Source of the DNA: a bacterium
GTDB lineage: Bacteria > Actinomycetota > Acidimicrobiia > Spongiisociales > Spongiisociaceae
Length of the DNA: 57,263 nucleotides
Direction: 5' to 3'
Assembly: GCA_028820935.1 (NCBI GenBank)
Contig: JAPPHZ010000014.1
Span: forward strand, 1 to 57,263
Shown here piece after piece: positions 1 through 7,952 of the stretch. Under the pieces are notes generated by a model. The model made no database searches and was not told where the DNA came from. It saw nothing but the letters and a program-made list of their open reading frames with translations. The position numbers were made by a program, and so were the translations under genes. Position 1 is the stretch's first letter. Every line of letters begins with the position of its first letter.

Positions 1-291
1 CTGGTCGTAGTCCTCCGGCAGGTCGGCGAAGCCGACCACCCAGCCATCGGCGTCGATCGCGAAGGAGAAGTCGAACTCGACCACCTCCGGTGAAGACGCG
101 GGGTCCTCCGGCTCGGCAGTGGCCGGCTGAGTGGTAGTTGTCTCAGCCACGGTCGTCGCCGGCGTCTCCGGCTCAGTAGTGGCCGGCTGGGTGCTGGTTG
201 TGCCCGGTGCATCCGGAATGGTGGGAGACTCGGTGGGGGCGCAGCCCGCCAGCGAGATCGCCACCAGTGCGATCATCAGCCGGCTTCGCAT
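1..291 (-). CDS. Putative lipoprotein, 3' end cut by window edge
   Basis: The first 97 codons are visible and the gene runs off the left edge in frame. The N-terminus is a short basic stretch, a hydrophobic run and the lipobox LAGC with Cys17, so it should be a lipid-anchored exported protein. Residues 18 to about 70 are a Thr/Pro/Glu-rich linker containing two copies of a TTQPATxEPE-type repeat, typical of a spacer lifting a domain off the membrane. The segment after it (VVEFDFSFAIDADGWVVGF) starts a folded domain that cannot be identified from this fragment. The start is the ATG just before the signal peptide. Confidence 0.75.
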   Translation of the reverse strand, partial: MRSRLMIALVAISLAGCAPTESPTIPDAPGTTSTQPATTEPETPATTVAETTTTQPATAEPEDPASSPEVVEFDFSFAIDADGWVVGFADLPEDYDQ

Positions 292-535
292 CCCGACCCG
301 GGCAGACCGAAGTCCCCACCTCGCCGCTGTCACAGGAACCCGGCGGCGTGTTGTAAGTCGGCCCCTGCGGGATGCCGGCCGGCCGGGACGTGCCATGCGG
401 GGCCGATCTCGAGATGCCGACACACTAAGCGCAAGAATCCCGCCGCAATCATCCCTTCTTCATGATATGGCGTGGTTGTGGCCCGGCGCGAGATCATCGG
501 AGCATCGCCGGGCGGGAGCCGGTCCGTGGACGGTG

Positions 536-943
536 TTAAGCCGCGGGGCCAGTCTCGGGCTTGGTGGGTAGCCGGAGGATGTAGACGATCAGGCCCACCC
601 CGAACAGCCCCAGTAGCACCCGCATCATCGGGCTGTCGAGCGCGAACCCGAGCGTGACCGTGAACGACAGGATGATGGCGATCACCGCGGTCGCTTTGAG
701 GCGGATGCTGAATCCGCGGCCGGATCTCCAGTCCCTGATGATCGGTCCGAACACCCGATGCTCGACAACCCATCGATCGAAGCGGGCAGAAGATTTGGAG
801 AACAGGAAGGCGGCCAGAAGGATCGGCCCAGTGGTGGGGATCAGGGGGACCCAGATGCCGACGATGCCGATCGCGGCAAACAGGAGGCCCAGCCCCAGGA
901 GGACCCACCTCAGAACCCGGTTCTGCACTAGTCCCGTCGGCAT
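536..943 (-). CDS. DUF454 (YbaN-like) small membrane protein
   Basis: This 135-residue protein has an N-terminal pair of hydrophobic segments (about 12-48) with the motif GIVGIWVPLIPTTGPILLAA. A polar stretch SKSSARFDRWVVEHRVFGP follows, then a second hydrophobic pair (about 85-124). That pattern and length match the DUF454/YbaN inner-membrane family, whose function is unknown. It is transcribed divergently from the NhaA gene. The family call rests on the Leu/Pro-rich hairpin and the F..S..R...W pattern after it; no function is proposed. Confidence 0.8.
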   Translation of the reverse strand: MPTGLVQNRVLRWVLLGLGLLFAAIGIVGIWVPLIPTTGPILLAAFLFSKSSARFDRWVVEHRVFGPIIRDWRSGRGFSIRLKATAVIAIILSFTVTLGFALDSPMMRVLLGLFGVGLIVYILRLPTKPETGPAA

Positions 944-1087
944 ATCCGTGGACGTTAGGCACGGTGGATGACAACAGAAAGTCGGAAACGTTGCTTGACC
1001 CGAACATCCGCCCGGCTCGGGTGATGGTTGCCCTGGGTGACACCGGGCAGCCGAGGATTGCCACAGGATTGTCTAGACTCCCGAGCT

Positions 1088-2467
1088 GTGGATCGGACTC
1101 GCAAGAACTGGATCGATTCCGATCGCTTTATCCCGGCCAGGTTCGTCCGCCCGGTCCTACGGCTGACCCATATCGAGGCTTCATCGGGAGTGGTCCTGGT
1201 GGTGGCCGCCGTAGCCGCCATGCTCTGGGCGAACCTTCCGGTATTCGGGGACTCCTACACCAACTTCTGGCACCATCACCACCTCGAGGTATCCCTCGGG
1301 CCCATCCACTTCGCCGAAGACCTCAAGGACCTGGTCAACGACGGGTTGATGGCGATTTTCTTTCTCGTCGTGGGACTGGAGATCAAGAGGGAACTCGTCC
1401 TGGGGGAACTCCGCGATCCGCGCAAGGCCGCCCTCCCGGTGGTGGCCGCCCTGGGCGGTATGGTCCTGCCGGCGCTCATCTACCTGGCTTTCAACGCCGG
1501 CGATCCGGCCGCCCTGCGTGGATGGGGGGTCCCGATGGCGACCGATATCGCCTTCTCGCTCGGCGTGCTGGCCCTGGTCGGCTCGCGGGTGCCGGTCGGC
1601 GCGCGGCTGTTCCTGCTGGCAGTGGCCATCGCCGATGATATCGGCGCGATCGCCGTCATCGCCATCTTCTACACCGACGATCTCAGCCTCGGTTACCTGG
1701 GATTGGGTGTCGCCGTACTGGTCCTGATCGCAGTAGCAACCAGGGTCAACATCCGGTCCCACATCCTCTACGCCCCGCTGGCGCTGATCGCCTGGTTCTG
1801 TTTCCTGGAGTCCGGCGTCCACAGCACCATCGCCGGCGTGATCCTCGGCTTCCTCACCCCCTCCCGCCCCCTGTACGACAACCGCGAGTTCGACCGCGCC
1901 GCCCGGGAAATCGTCGACATCTATCCGACACACTCCACCGAGCCGGGGTTCCACGAAAAGGTCGAGTACGAGGCGCGGCAGCTCGCGGACGTGGCGAGGG
2001 AGTCCATCTCCCCGCTGTCCCGCCTCCAGCACCTGCTCCACAACTGGAGCGCCTTCGTCATCGTTCCGATATTCGCACTGGCCAATGCGGGCATATCCCT
2101 TGCCGGGATCGACCTGGTCGATTCCGTCACCTCGAGAGTCGCGCTGGGAGTAGCGATCGGCCTGGTGGTCGGCAAGACGATCGGCGTGGCGGGTTTCGCC
2201 TGGCTGGTGGTCAAGCTGGGTTGGGGCCGCCTGCCCTCCGGTATCGGATGGCAGCACATGATCGGCACCGCAGCGCTGGCCGGCATCGGGTTCACGGTGG
2301 CCCTTTTCATCGGTGATCTGGCCTTCACGGACCATACGATCATCGATCTGTCCAAGATCGGCATCTTCACGGGCTCGATCCTCGCCGGGACGATCGGTTA
2401 CCTGATCCTGCGATCGACACCCAAAGCCGACCGGCCCTCCGAGACAGCGGACGGTACCGTCCGCTGA
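1088..2467 (+). CDS. nhaA: Na+/H+ antiporter NhaA
   Basis: A 459-residue multi-spanning protein with clear NhaA hallmarks: an early IEASSG segment, MATDIAFSLGVLAL, and the ion-binding pair in AIADDIGAIAVIA, equivalent to Asp163/Asp164 of E. coli NhaA. The family exchanges cytoplasmic Na+ for external H+ and supports pH and salt homeostasis. The loop after TM8 is long and charged. The GTG at 1088 was chosen because the conserved N-terminus starts soon after; a TTG at 1028 would add 20 unconserved residues. The downstream FAD oxidoreductase starts 2 nt after the stop, so the two are probably co-transcribed. Confidence 0.93.
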   Translation: MDRTRKNWIDSDRFIPARFVRPVLRLTHIEASSGVVLVVAAVAAMLWANLPVFGDSYTNFWHHHHLEVSLGPIHFAEDLKDLVNDGLMAIFFLVVGLEIKRELVLGELRDPRKAALPVVAALGGMVLPALIYLAFNAGDPAALRGWGVPMATDIAFSLGVLALVGSRVPVGARLFLLAVAIADDIGAIAVIAIFYTDDLSLGYLGLGVAVLVLIAVATRVNIRSHILYAPLALIAWFCFLESGVHSTIAGVILGFLTPSRPLYDNREFDRAAREIVDIYPTHSTEPGFHEKVEYEARQLADVARESISPLSRLQHLLHNWSAFVIVPIFALANAGISLAGIDLVDSVTSRVALGVAIGLVVGKTIGVAGFAWLVVKLGWGRLPSGIGWQHMIGTAALAGIGFTVALFIGDLAFTDHTIIDLSKIGIFTGSILAGTIGYLILRSTPKADRPSETADGTVR

Positions 2468-2469
2468 TC

Positions 2470-3876
2470 ATGGCCGCCCACGACGCGGTTGTCGTCGGCT
2501 CGGGACCCAACGGGCTGGCCGCGGCCGTCGTGCTGGCGGAACGCGGGCACCGGGTGGTGGTGCTGGAGGCCGCCCGGACCATCGGCGGGGGCACTCGAAC
2601 CGAGGAGTTGACGCTCCCGGGCTTCCGGCACGACGTGTGCTCCGGCTTCCATCCGCTGGGCGCCGCCTCCCCGCTCTTCGGCCGGCTACCCATGGAACGG
2701 CACGGGCTCCGCTGGATCGTGCCGGAGATCCAGTTGGCGCATCCGTTCGACACCGGCGGCGCGGCGGCACTGTGGCGCTCGCTGGACCGGACCTGCCAGG
2801 GCCTCGGCGCCGATTCGGACGCGTGGCGGCGGGCCGTGGGATGGATCGTCACCGGCTGGGATGACTTCGCCGCGCGGACGATGAAACCCCTGGCGGCGCG
2901 GCCCCTGCCACCGCCCGGCGCCCTCCGGGCGGCCCTGCCGGCGGCCACCTTCGCCAAGCGGTTCCGTACCCCCGCCGGCCGTGCCCTCCTCGCCGGGCTG
3001 GCCGCGCACGCGATGGCTCCTCTGGAGACTCCCGGCACCGCCGGCATCGGCCTGGTACTGGGTGCCCTGTCCCACGTCGGTGGATGGCCGATCGCGGGGG
3101 GTGGGTCCGACGCGGTCGCCGGTGCCCTCGCCCGTCACCTCGAAGGGTTGGGCGGGTCGATACGGACCGGCCATCCGGTCAGGACACCGGCGGACATCCC
3201 GGATGCGAGAGCGGTCCTGTTCGACACCCATCCCCGGGCGCTGATCGCCGTCTACGGCTCTCGAGCGCCCGGCCGCGCCGCCCACCGCCGGATCCGCCGC
3301 TACCGGAGCGGCGCAGCCTCCTACAAGATCGACTACGCATTGGACGGCCCGATCCCGTGGACCGCGCCGGAGTGTCGCCGGGCCGGAACGGTGCACGTGG
3401 GAGGGACCTATGAGGAGATCGCCGGGGCGGAGAGGTCGGTCGCGGACGGCGTAGTCCCGGAACGCCCCTTCGTGCTGGTCGGCCAGCAGAGCCTCTTCGA
3501 TCCGACCCGGGCGCCGGAGGGTCGGCACACCGCCTGGGTCTATACCCACGTGCCCTTGGGAAACACCGAGCCGGTCAGGAAACGGGTCGAGCACCAGATC
3601 GAGCGTTTCGCGCCCGGTTTCCGCGACTCGGTCCTGGCGGCGCAGGTCACCACGCCCGACGACTTCGAGTCCTACAACCCCAACTACCTGGCAGGCGACA
3701 CCGCCACGGGCGCTTACAACATCAGCCGGATGCTGGGCCGTCCGGGCCCGTTCCTCAATCCATACCGCACCGGCATCCCGGGCGTCTTCCTGTGCTCGGC
3801 GGCTACCCCGCCCGGACCCGGCGTCCACGGGATGTGCGGCGCCAACGCCGCCGTCGCCGCCATGCGGGAGCTCTAG
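2470..3876 (+). CDS. Phytoene dehydrogenase-like FAD/NAD(P) oxidoreductase
   Basis: A 468-residue protein opening with the Rossmann FAD motif GSGPNGLAAAVVLAERG and a following LEA acidic strand end, then GGGTRT, as in the CrtI/phytoene desaturase branch of flavin amine oxidases. The C-terminus has the second FAD contact region (GVFLCSAATPPGPGVHGMCG). Members include carotenoid desaturases and many uncharacterised actinobacterial oxidoreductases. No other carotenoid gene is nearby, so carotenoid synthesis is not inferred. The gene follows nhaA by 2 nt. Its TAG stop lies inside the first unit of a heptamer tandem array. Confidence 0.8.
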   Translation: MAAHDAVVVGSGPNGLAAAVVLAERGHRVVVLEAARTIGGGTRTEELTLPGFRHDVCSGFHPLGAASPLFGRLPMERHGLRWIVPEIQLAHPFDTGGAAALWRSLDRTCQGLGADSDAWRRAVGWIVTGWDDFAARTMKPLAARPLPPPGALRAALPAATFAKRFRTPAGRALLAGLAAHAMAPLETPGTAGIGLVLGALSHVGGWPIAGGGSDAVAGALARHLEGLGGSIRTGHPVRTPADIPDARAVLFDTHPRALIAVYGSRAPGRAAHRRIRRYRSGAASYKIDYALDGPIPWTAPECRRAGTVHVGGTYEEIAGAERSVADGVVPERPFVLVGQQSLFDPTRAPEGRHTAWVYTHVPLGNTEPVRKRVEHQIERFAPGFRDSVLAAQVTTPDDFESYNPNYLAGDTATGAYNISRMLGRPGPFLNPYRTGIPGVFLCSAATPPGPGVHGMCGANAAVAAMREL

Positions 3877-3934
3877 TTGCTAGTTGCTAGTTGCTAGTTG
3901 CTAGTTGCTAGTTGCTAGTTGCTAGTTGCTAGTT
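3873..3934. repeat. Heptanucleotide tandem array (CTAGTTG)n
   Basis: Eight perfect head-to-tail copies of CTAGTTG run from 3873 to 3928, followed by a ninth copy that matches six of seven bases. The first copy supplies the TAG stop of the upstream FAD oxidoreductase. The unit is AT-richer than its surroundings and has no coding role. A 7-bp unit can change copy number by slippage without altering the upstream protein, since the stop sits in the first unit. The remainder up to 3993 shows nothing else recognisable. Confidence 0.97.
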
Positions 3935-3993
3935 ATATTAGCTTACGCTGACCACGGCTACCGGCCTATGGAACCAGCCACCTGGCGGTGGGG

Positions 3994-5028
3994 CTACCCG
4001 ATGGGTGTGTCGAGACGGCCCTTCCTCCAGGCCATGATGTAGTTCATGCACATCTCGTCCCGGCCCAGCAGGGTGTCCTCGGCCAGCCCATAGGCCTCGG
4101 AGTCGCGATCCACCGAGAAGACTGCGGCCGGCGGGTTCATGACCGGATCGATGATGCCGCTGTCCGCACCCGCCTCGACGGCCAGGTTGATGAAGGCGGC
4201 GTTCATCAGCTTGCGGGCGGGTATGCCGAACGAGACGTTGCTCATGCCCCCGGTGATATGGATGTCCCGCCCGTAGCGCTCCCGGAGGGCACGGATCGCC
4301 TCCAGAGTGTGCAGCCCGAAGCTGCTGTCCACCGAGATCGGGAAGACGAGCGGATCCACGAACAGGTCCCCGATGTGCAGGCCGGCACCGAGCGCCCTCT
4401 CCACCATCCGGGAGGCGTTGTCGATCCGCTCCCCGGCGCTGGACGGCATGCCGTCGGCCCCGGCCGCGGTGACGATCGCCCTGGCCCCGTATTCGACCGC
4501 GAGCTCCACCGCCTCGGTCCGCTCTAGGGAGGCCGAGTTGAGGATCGGCGGGGCGTCGCCAGCCCGGCGAGCGGCGGCCAGCCCGGCCTCGATGACGGTG
4601 ATGTCGGAGGAGTCCACCGAAATGGGGAGAGCGGTCAGCGAGCCCAAGTAACCGACCAGCCACTCCATGGCCGCCCGCTGCTCGGCTGTCCGGAGCGAGA
4701 TCTCGTCTACGTTGACGTCCAGGTAATGGGCGCCGGTCCGCTCCTGATCGGCCACCACCCGGCGCAGGTACTCCAGGCCCACGTCCGGGTCGCCCCCTCT
4801 GCCCATGGCGGCATCCACCGCCAGGGCGATGTGCTTGATCCGGCCCTCGTCATAGGCCTTAGTGGTCCGCATCGCGTCGGAGATCGGGAGGAGCCCCGTC
4901 CCCCCGTCCAGGGTCTCGAAGGTGACGCCCTCCACGCCGTTCTCGACCGCGAAGCGCTTGCCCTTTCTGAGGACGATGCGGCTGGTGTGTACGTTCTCGC
5001 CGATGACGACGAACCTCGGTTCCTTCAT
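3994..5028 (-). CDS. Pterin-binding (methyltetrahydrofolate:corrinoid) methyltransferase
   Basis: A 344-residue protein with the TIM-barrel pterin-binding fold of the MeTr/dihydropteroate-synthase superfamily. Visible motifs are VIGENVHTSR at the start, HYLDVNVDE, PISVDSSD, PILNSAS, IVTAAG, DPLVFPIS and GGMSNVSFGIPAR, the last typical of methyltetrahydrofolate:corrinoid methyltransferases. It would take the methyl group from the methyl-corrinoid protein to tetrahydrofolate, or the reverse. It is longer than AcsE (about 262 residues). The ATG at 5028 overlaps the stop of the activator gene by 4 nt (ATGA), which fixes the start. It is last in a five-gene operon. Confidence 0.87.
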   Translation of the reverse strand: MKEPRFVVIGENVHTSRIVLRKGKRFAVENGVEGVTFETLDGGTGLLPISDAMRTTKAYDEGRIKHIALAVDAAMGRGGDPDVGLEYLRRVVADQERTGAHYLDVNVDEISLRTAEQRAAMEWLVGYLGSLTALPISVDSSDITVIEAGLAAARRAGDAPPILNSASLERTEAVELAVEYGARAIVTAAGADGMPSSAGERIDNASRMVERALGAGLHIGDLFVDPLVFPISVDSSFGLHTLEAIRALRERYGRDIHITGGMSNVSFGIPARKLMNAAFINLAVEAGADSGIIDPVMNPPAAVFSVDRDSEAYGLAEDTLLGRDEMCMNYIMAWRKGRLDTPIG

Positions 5029-6716
5029 CGCATCATGAACTCGGGCGCAGCCGGGCTCCCGCCCTCGGGGGCCGGCGGGAGGGTATCGGGCATGGGCTTC
5101 ATCTGGCATCCCTCCACGAATATCTCGAAGAAGTCGGGCGTGGTCTCCAGTTCGAGGTGGGTCACCCGCTTGGCCAGTTCCTCCGCCCGCGGACGTCTCG
5201 TCCTGTCCAGAAGCAGGGCGCGCGCCCCATCGATCGATGCGTTCCCCACCTTCACCACCCGCTCCTCGGGCACCGGCGCGATGAGGCCGATCTCGATGGC
5301 GTTGCGGACGTCCAGGTAGTTGGCGAACCCTCCCGCCAGGTAGAGGCGGTCGATACCGGATGGAGTGACCCCGGCCGTGCGCATCACGATGAACTGGCCG
5401 CAGTAGTTGGCGGCCTTGGCCTGGGCAAGGTTGCCGATGTCACGCCTCGAGAAGGTGATGCCCCGATCGGGCACCAGGTCGATGGCGCCCAGCTTGCGGT
5501 CGCTGGTGAACACGCCCAGGGGTGTCATCAGTTCCAGGCGGCGAAGCTCAGCCAGCAGGTCGGCAAGGCCGGATCCGCAGATTCCGGACGCCGGAGCGTC
5601 GCCGATGGTCCGGTAGGTATCGGCCGATCCGTCGCGGTCGAGCCGGATCGACTCGATGGCCCCGTCGTACGCCCGCATGCCGTAGGTGACCAGCCCCCCC
5701 TCGAAGGCCGGTCCCGCCGGGCAGGAGGCCGCGTAGAGACGGCCCTCATGGTGGAGCACGACCTCGGTGTTGGTGCCGATGTCCACCAGCATCTCGGTCT
5801 CCCCGGTCCGGCCCAACCGGACGGTCTCGAGGCAGGCCACCGCATCGGCGCCCACGTGGCTGGCAATGAGCGGAAGGCCGTAGACACGGGCACGACGGTT
5901 GGCGCGCAGGCCCAGATCGCGGCTCGGAGCAAGCAGGGCGGTGTGGGAACGCCGGCCGTCCAGGTACTCGTGCTCGATAAGCGACTTGTACGGCTTCTGG
6001 CCGATGCTCTGGACATCGATGCCGAACAGGATGTCGCGCATGGTGGAGTTGGCCGCCACCACGATCTCGTAGACATGGGGAGGGCGCTTGCCGAGGTGGG
6101 CGACCATCTCGCGGATACCCTGGCCGACGGCCGCCACGGCGGCGTTCCGCAACTCACCGGCCACGCCCTGCCTGGCCTCGTAGGAAATACGGTTCATGAC
6201 GTCGCTGCCGCCGAACTGCTGAGGGTTCTCGAAGCTGGTGACGGCGACGGTCTCGCCCGACTCGAGGTCGACCAACTCCAGCACCACCGTCGTGGTTCCC
6301 AGGTCGACCGCCACGCCGAGGATGGCCCCGCGGTAGGTGTCGATCACCTCGCCCGCATACCTGACCTGGTCGCCGGTCCTGGTCACCACCGGATCGAGCC
6401 GTTCCTCCGGATCGGGGCGCCGGCGGCCGGATTCGAGGATCCTCGGACGGCGGCGGAGCGGCTCGAAGCTGATCGGGCGCTCGTCGCTCACGATCCTGGC
6501 CTGGCAGGCCAGCCGGAAGCTGCCCCGGAGGAAGCTCTCCGGTTCGGTGCGCGGCCCCAGCGACTCCATGCCTCTTGTCACCTCGACCACGCACTCGTGG
6601 CACCGGCCGGTACGCAGGCAGGAGGTGGGAACCTCGACCGACAGCTCATCGGCATAGTCGAAGATGGTCCGGCCGATCCGCAGCTCCCTGGTCGTGCCCA
6701 GGTGGGAGACGGTCAC
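5025..6716 (-). CDS. RACo-type corrinoid activation protein (2Fe-2S ferredoxin + ASKHA)
   Basis: A 563-residue protein. Residues 1-80 are a ferredoxin-like domain with Cys33, Cys39, Cys42 and Cys71 (CX5CX2CX28C), suited to a [2Fe-2S] cluster. The remainder is the linker plus ASKHA-type ATPase domain of reductive activators of corrinoid proteins (AVDLGTTTVVLELVD, MLVDIGTNTEVVL, SGICGSGLADLLAEL, LAGGFANYLDV). Such proteins use ATP to reduce cob(II)alamin back to cob(I)alamin when a corrinoid methyltransferase is accidentally oxidised. The GTG start overlaps the preceding stop by 4 nt (GTGA), indicating translational coupling. Confidence 0.9.
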   Translation of the reverse strand: MTVSHLGTTRELRIGRTIFDYADELSVEVPTSCLRTGRCHECVVEVTRGMESLGPRTEPESFLRGSFRLACQARIVSDERPISFEPLRRRPRILESGRRRPDPEERLDPVVTRTGDQVRYAGEVIDTYRGAILGVAVDLGTTTVVLELVDLESGETVAVTSFENPQQFGGSDVMNRISYEARQGVAGELRNAAVAAVGQGIREMVAHLGKRPPHVYEIVVAANSTMRDILFGIDVQSIGQKPYKSLIEHEYLDGRRSHTALLAPSRDLGLRANRRARVYGLPLIASHVGADAVACLETVRLGRTGETEMLVDIGTNTEVVLHHEGRLYAASCPAGPAFEGGLVTYGMRAYDGAIESIRLDRDGSADTYRTIGDAPASGICGSGLADLLAELRRLELMTPLGVFTSDRKLGAIDLVPDRGITFSRRDIGNLAQAKAANYCGQFIVMRTAGVTPSGIDRLYLAGGFANYLDVRNAIEIGLIAPVPEERVVKVGNASIDGARALLLDRTRRPRAEELAKRVTHLELETTPDFFEIFVEGCQMKPMPDTLPPAPEGGSPAAPEFMMR

Positions 6717-7051
6717 GCCTGTGGCTCTTCTCCGGCTGCCTCCCGCCGGCGGGAGGCGGCCTCCTCCTTGATGGCGGATATCTTCTCCCCGGCCCTCTGC
6801 CGGGCGCGGGGATGGCTCTCCCAGGCCGTGCGGTAGTCGAAGGTTCCGTCGTGGCCGCAGGTCAGCAGATCCGCTTCAGGGTCTGTCGCGATCTGGTTGC
6901 GACACCTGAACAGCGCCGTGCATAGGTCGTGGCGGTCCCGGTAGGGGCAGCGGGTCCGGGATGACACTTCGGCATGGCTGACGATGCCGGTGAAGATACG
7001 GCCGATCCGGTCGAGCCGTTCCTGGAAGGCCTGCTGGTCCTGGTCCGCCAT
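6713..7051 (-). CDS. Small Cys-rich protein of corrinoid methyltransferase operon, unknown function
   Basis: A 112-residue soluble protein that I do not recognise. Four cysteines and a histidine cluster in the middle (Cys35, Cys44, Cys50, Cys65, with His67 in TCGHDG), a pattern that could hold zinc or an iron-sulfur cluster. The C-terminal 35 residues are highly charged and helical. It ends 4 nt inside the activator gene and starts 19 nt after the corrinoid-protein gene, so it is embedded in the methyl-transfer operon. A role in corrinoid reduction or assembly is a guess from position only. Confidence 0.7.
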   Translation of the reverse strand: MADQDQQAFQERLDRIGRIFTGIVSHAEVSSRTRCPYRDRHDLCTALFRCRNQIATDPEADLLTCGHDGTFDYRTAWESHPRARQRAGEKISAIKEEAASRRREAAGEEPQA

Positions 7052-7070
7052 GGCGTAGCTCGGGTTGGGG

Positions 7071-7823
7071 TCAGCCGCGGACTTGGGGCGCCAGCTGCTT
7101 GGCCAGCGCCACGCAGTCCAGGGCGTCCTTGCCGTAGCCGTCCGCCCCCACCTCTTCGCCGAACTCCGGCGTCACCGGGGCTCCACCCACCATGAACCGC
7201 ACCTGCTCCCGGAGGCCGGCATCCTTGAAGGCCTCCACAGTCTTGGCCATGTTGGGCATGGTGGTGGTGAGAAGGGCCGACATCCCGATCAGGCGGGCCT
7301 CGCTGTCCTTGACAGCGGCGAGAAACTCATCCGGCGAGGTATTGACCCCGAGGTCGATCACCGTGAACCCGCCGCCGCGGAGCATCATGATGCAGAGGTT
7401 CTTGCCGATGTCGTGCAGGTCGCCCTGGACGGTTCCCATGATGACGGTACCGACCGGTTCCACTCCCGAGGCGGCCAGGATCGGCTCGATATGGGCCATA
7501 CCGGCCTTCATGGCCCGGGCCGACACCAGTACCTCGGGGACGAAGACGTATCCCTCCCGGAACTTGATGCCCACGATCCCCATGCCGGCGATCAGGCCGT
7601 CGTCCATGATCTCCAGGGCGTGCACGCCGTCCGCGAGGGCCGCGGCGGTGAGCCGGTCCACCGTCTCGTTGTCCCCCTCGATGAGGGCGGCGGCGATGTC
7701 CTGCATGGCCGGAGAGGCGCGGCTGAACAACTCCACGTTGCGTTCGATCTCTTCGGGCCGCTCGAGGAACTCCTCGATCTCGGCCCGTATCGTCTCGTTC
7801 GCTATACCGGATAGCTGAACCAT
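7071..7823 (-). CDS. Corrinoid (B12-binding) methyl-carrier protein
   Basis: A 250-residue protein of the MtaC/MtbC/MttC type. The N-terminal half (about 30-120) is the helical cap domain. The C-terminal half is a Rossmann-like B12 domain with DLHDIGKN at 135-142, in which His137 is the lower axial cobalt ligand. GMSALLTTTMPNM and GGAPVTPEF complete the base-off cobalamin motif set. It would accept a methyl group from a substrate via the UroD-family protein and pass it to the pterin-binding enzyme. It has about 30 extra N-terminal residues compared with short family members. Confidence 0.92.
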   Translation of the reverse strand: MVQLSGIANETIRAEIEEFLERPEEIERNVELFSRASPAMQDIAAALIEGDNETVDRLTAAALADGVHALEIMDDGLIAGMGIVGIKFREGYVFVPEVLVSARAMKAGMAHIEPILAASGVEPVGTVIMGTVQGDLHDIGKNLCIMMLRGGGFTVIDLGVNTSPDEFLAAVKDSEARLIGMSALLTTTMPNMAKTVEAFKDAGLREQVRFMVGGAPVTPEFGEEVGADGYGKDALDCVALAKQLAPQVRG

Positions 7824-7952
7824 TGGAATCGATCAATCCTGCGTAATCGGTTGGAAGCGGTTTCTGGGTGACCCTTACGAACTCGGAAAGGCTACCCCGA
7901 TCAGGTCGGGCAGGCAAAGGTGGCGGGGACCGGCGATCTCCCGTCGGCCGGG

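Noticed and set aside
1181-2335. A 384-residue minus-strand open frame over nhaA
   Set aside because: Antisense shadow of a clear NhaA protein; its composition (Asp/Gly/Gln-rich) does not resemble a folded protein.
3873-3934. Short regular repeat considered as a CRISPR array
   Set aside because: Units are 7 bp, contiguous and without spacers; it is a simple tandem repeat.
5157-6836. A 559-residue plus-strand open frame across the corrinoid activator
   Set aside because: It is a GC-driven shadow of the minus-strand activator, which has a [2Fe-2S] motif and ASKHA signatures. The shadow has no recognisable domain.
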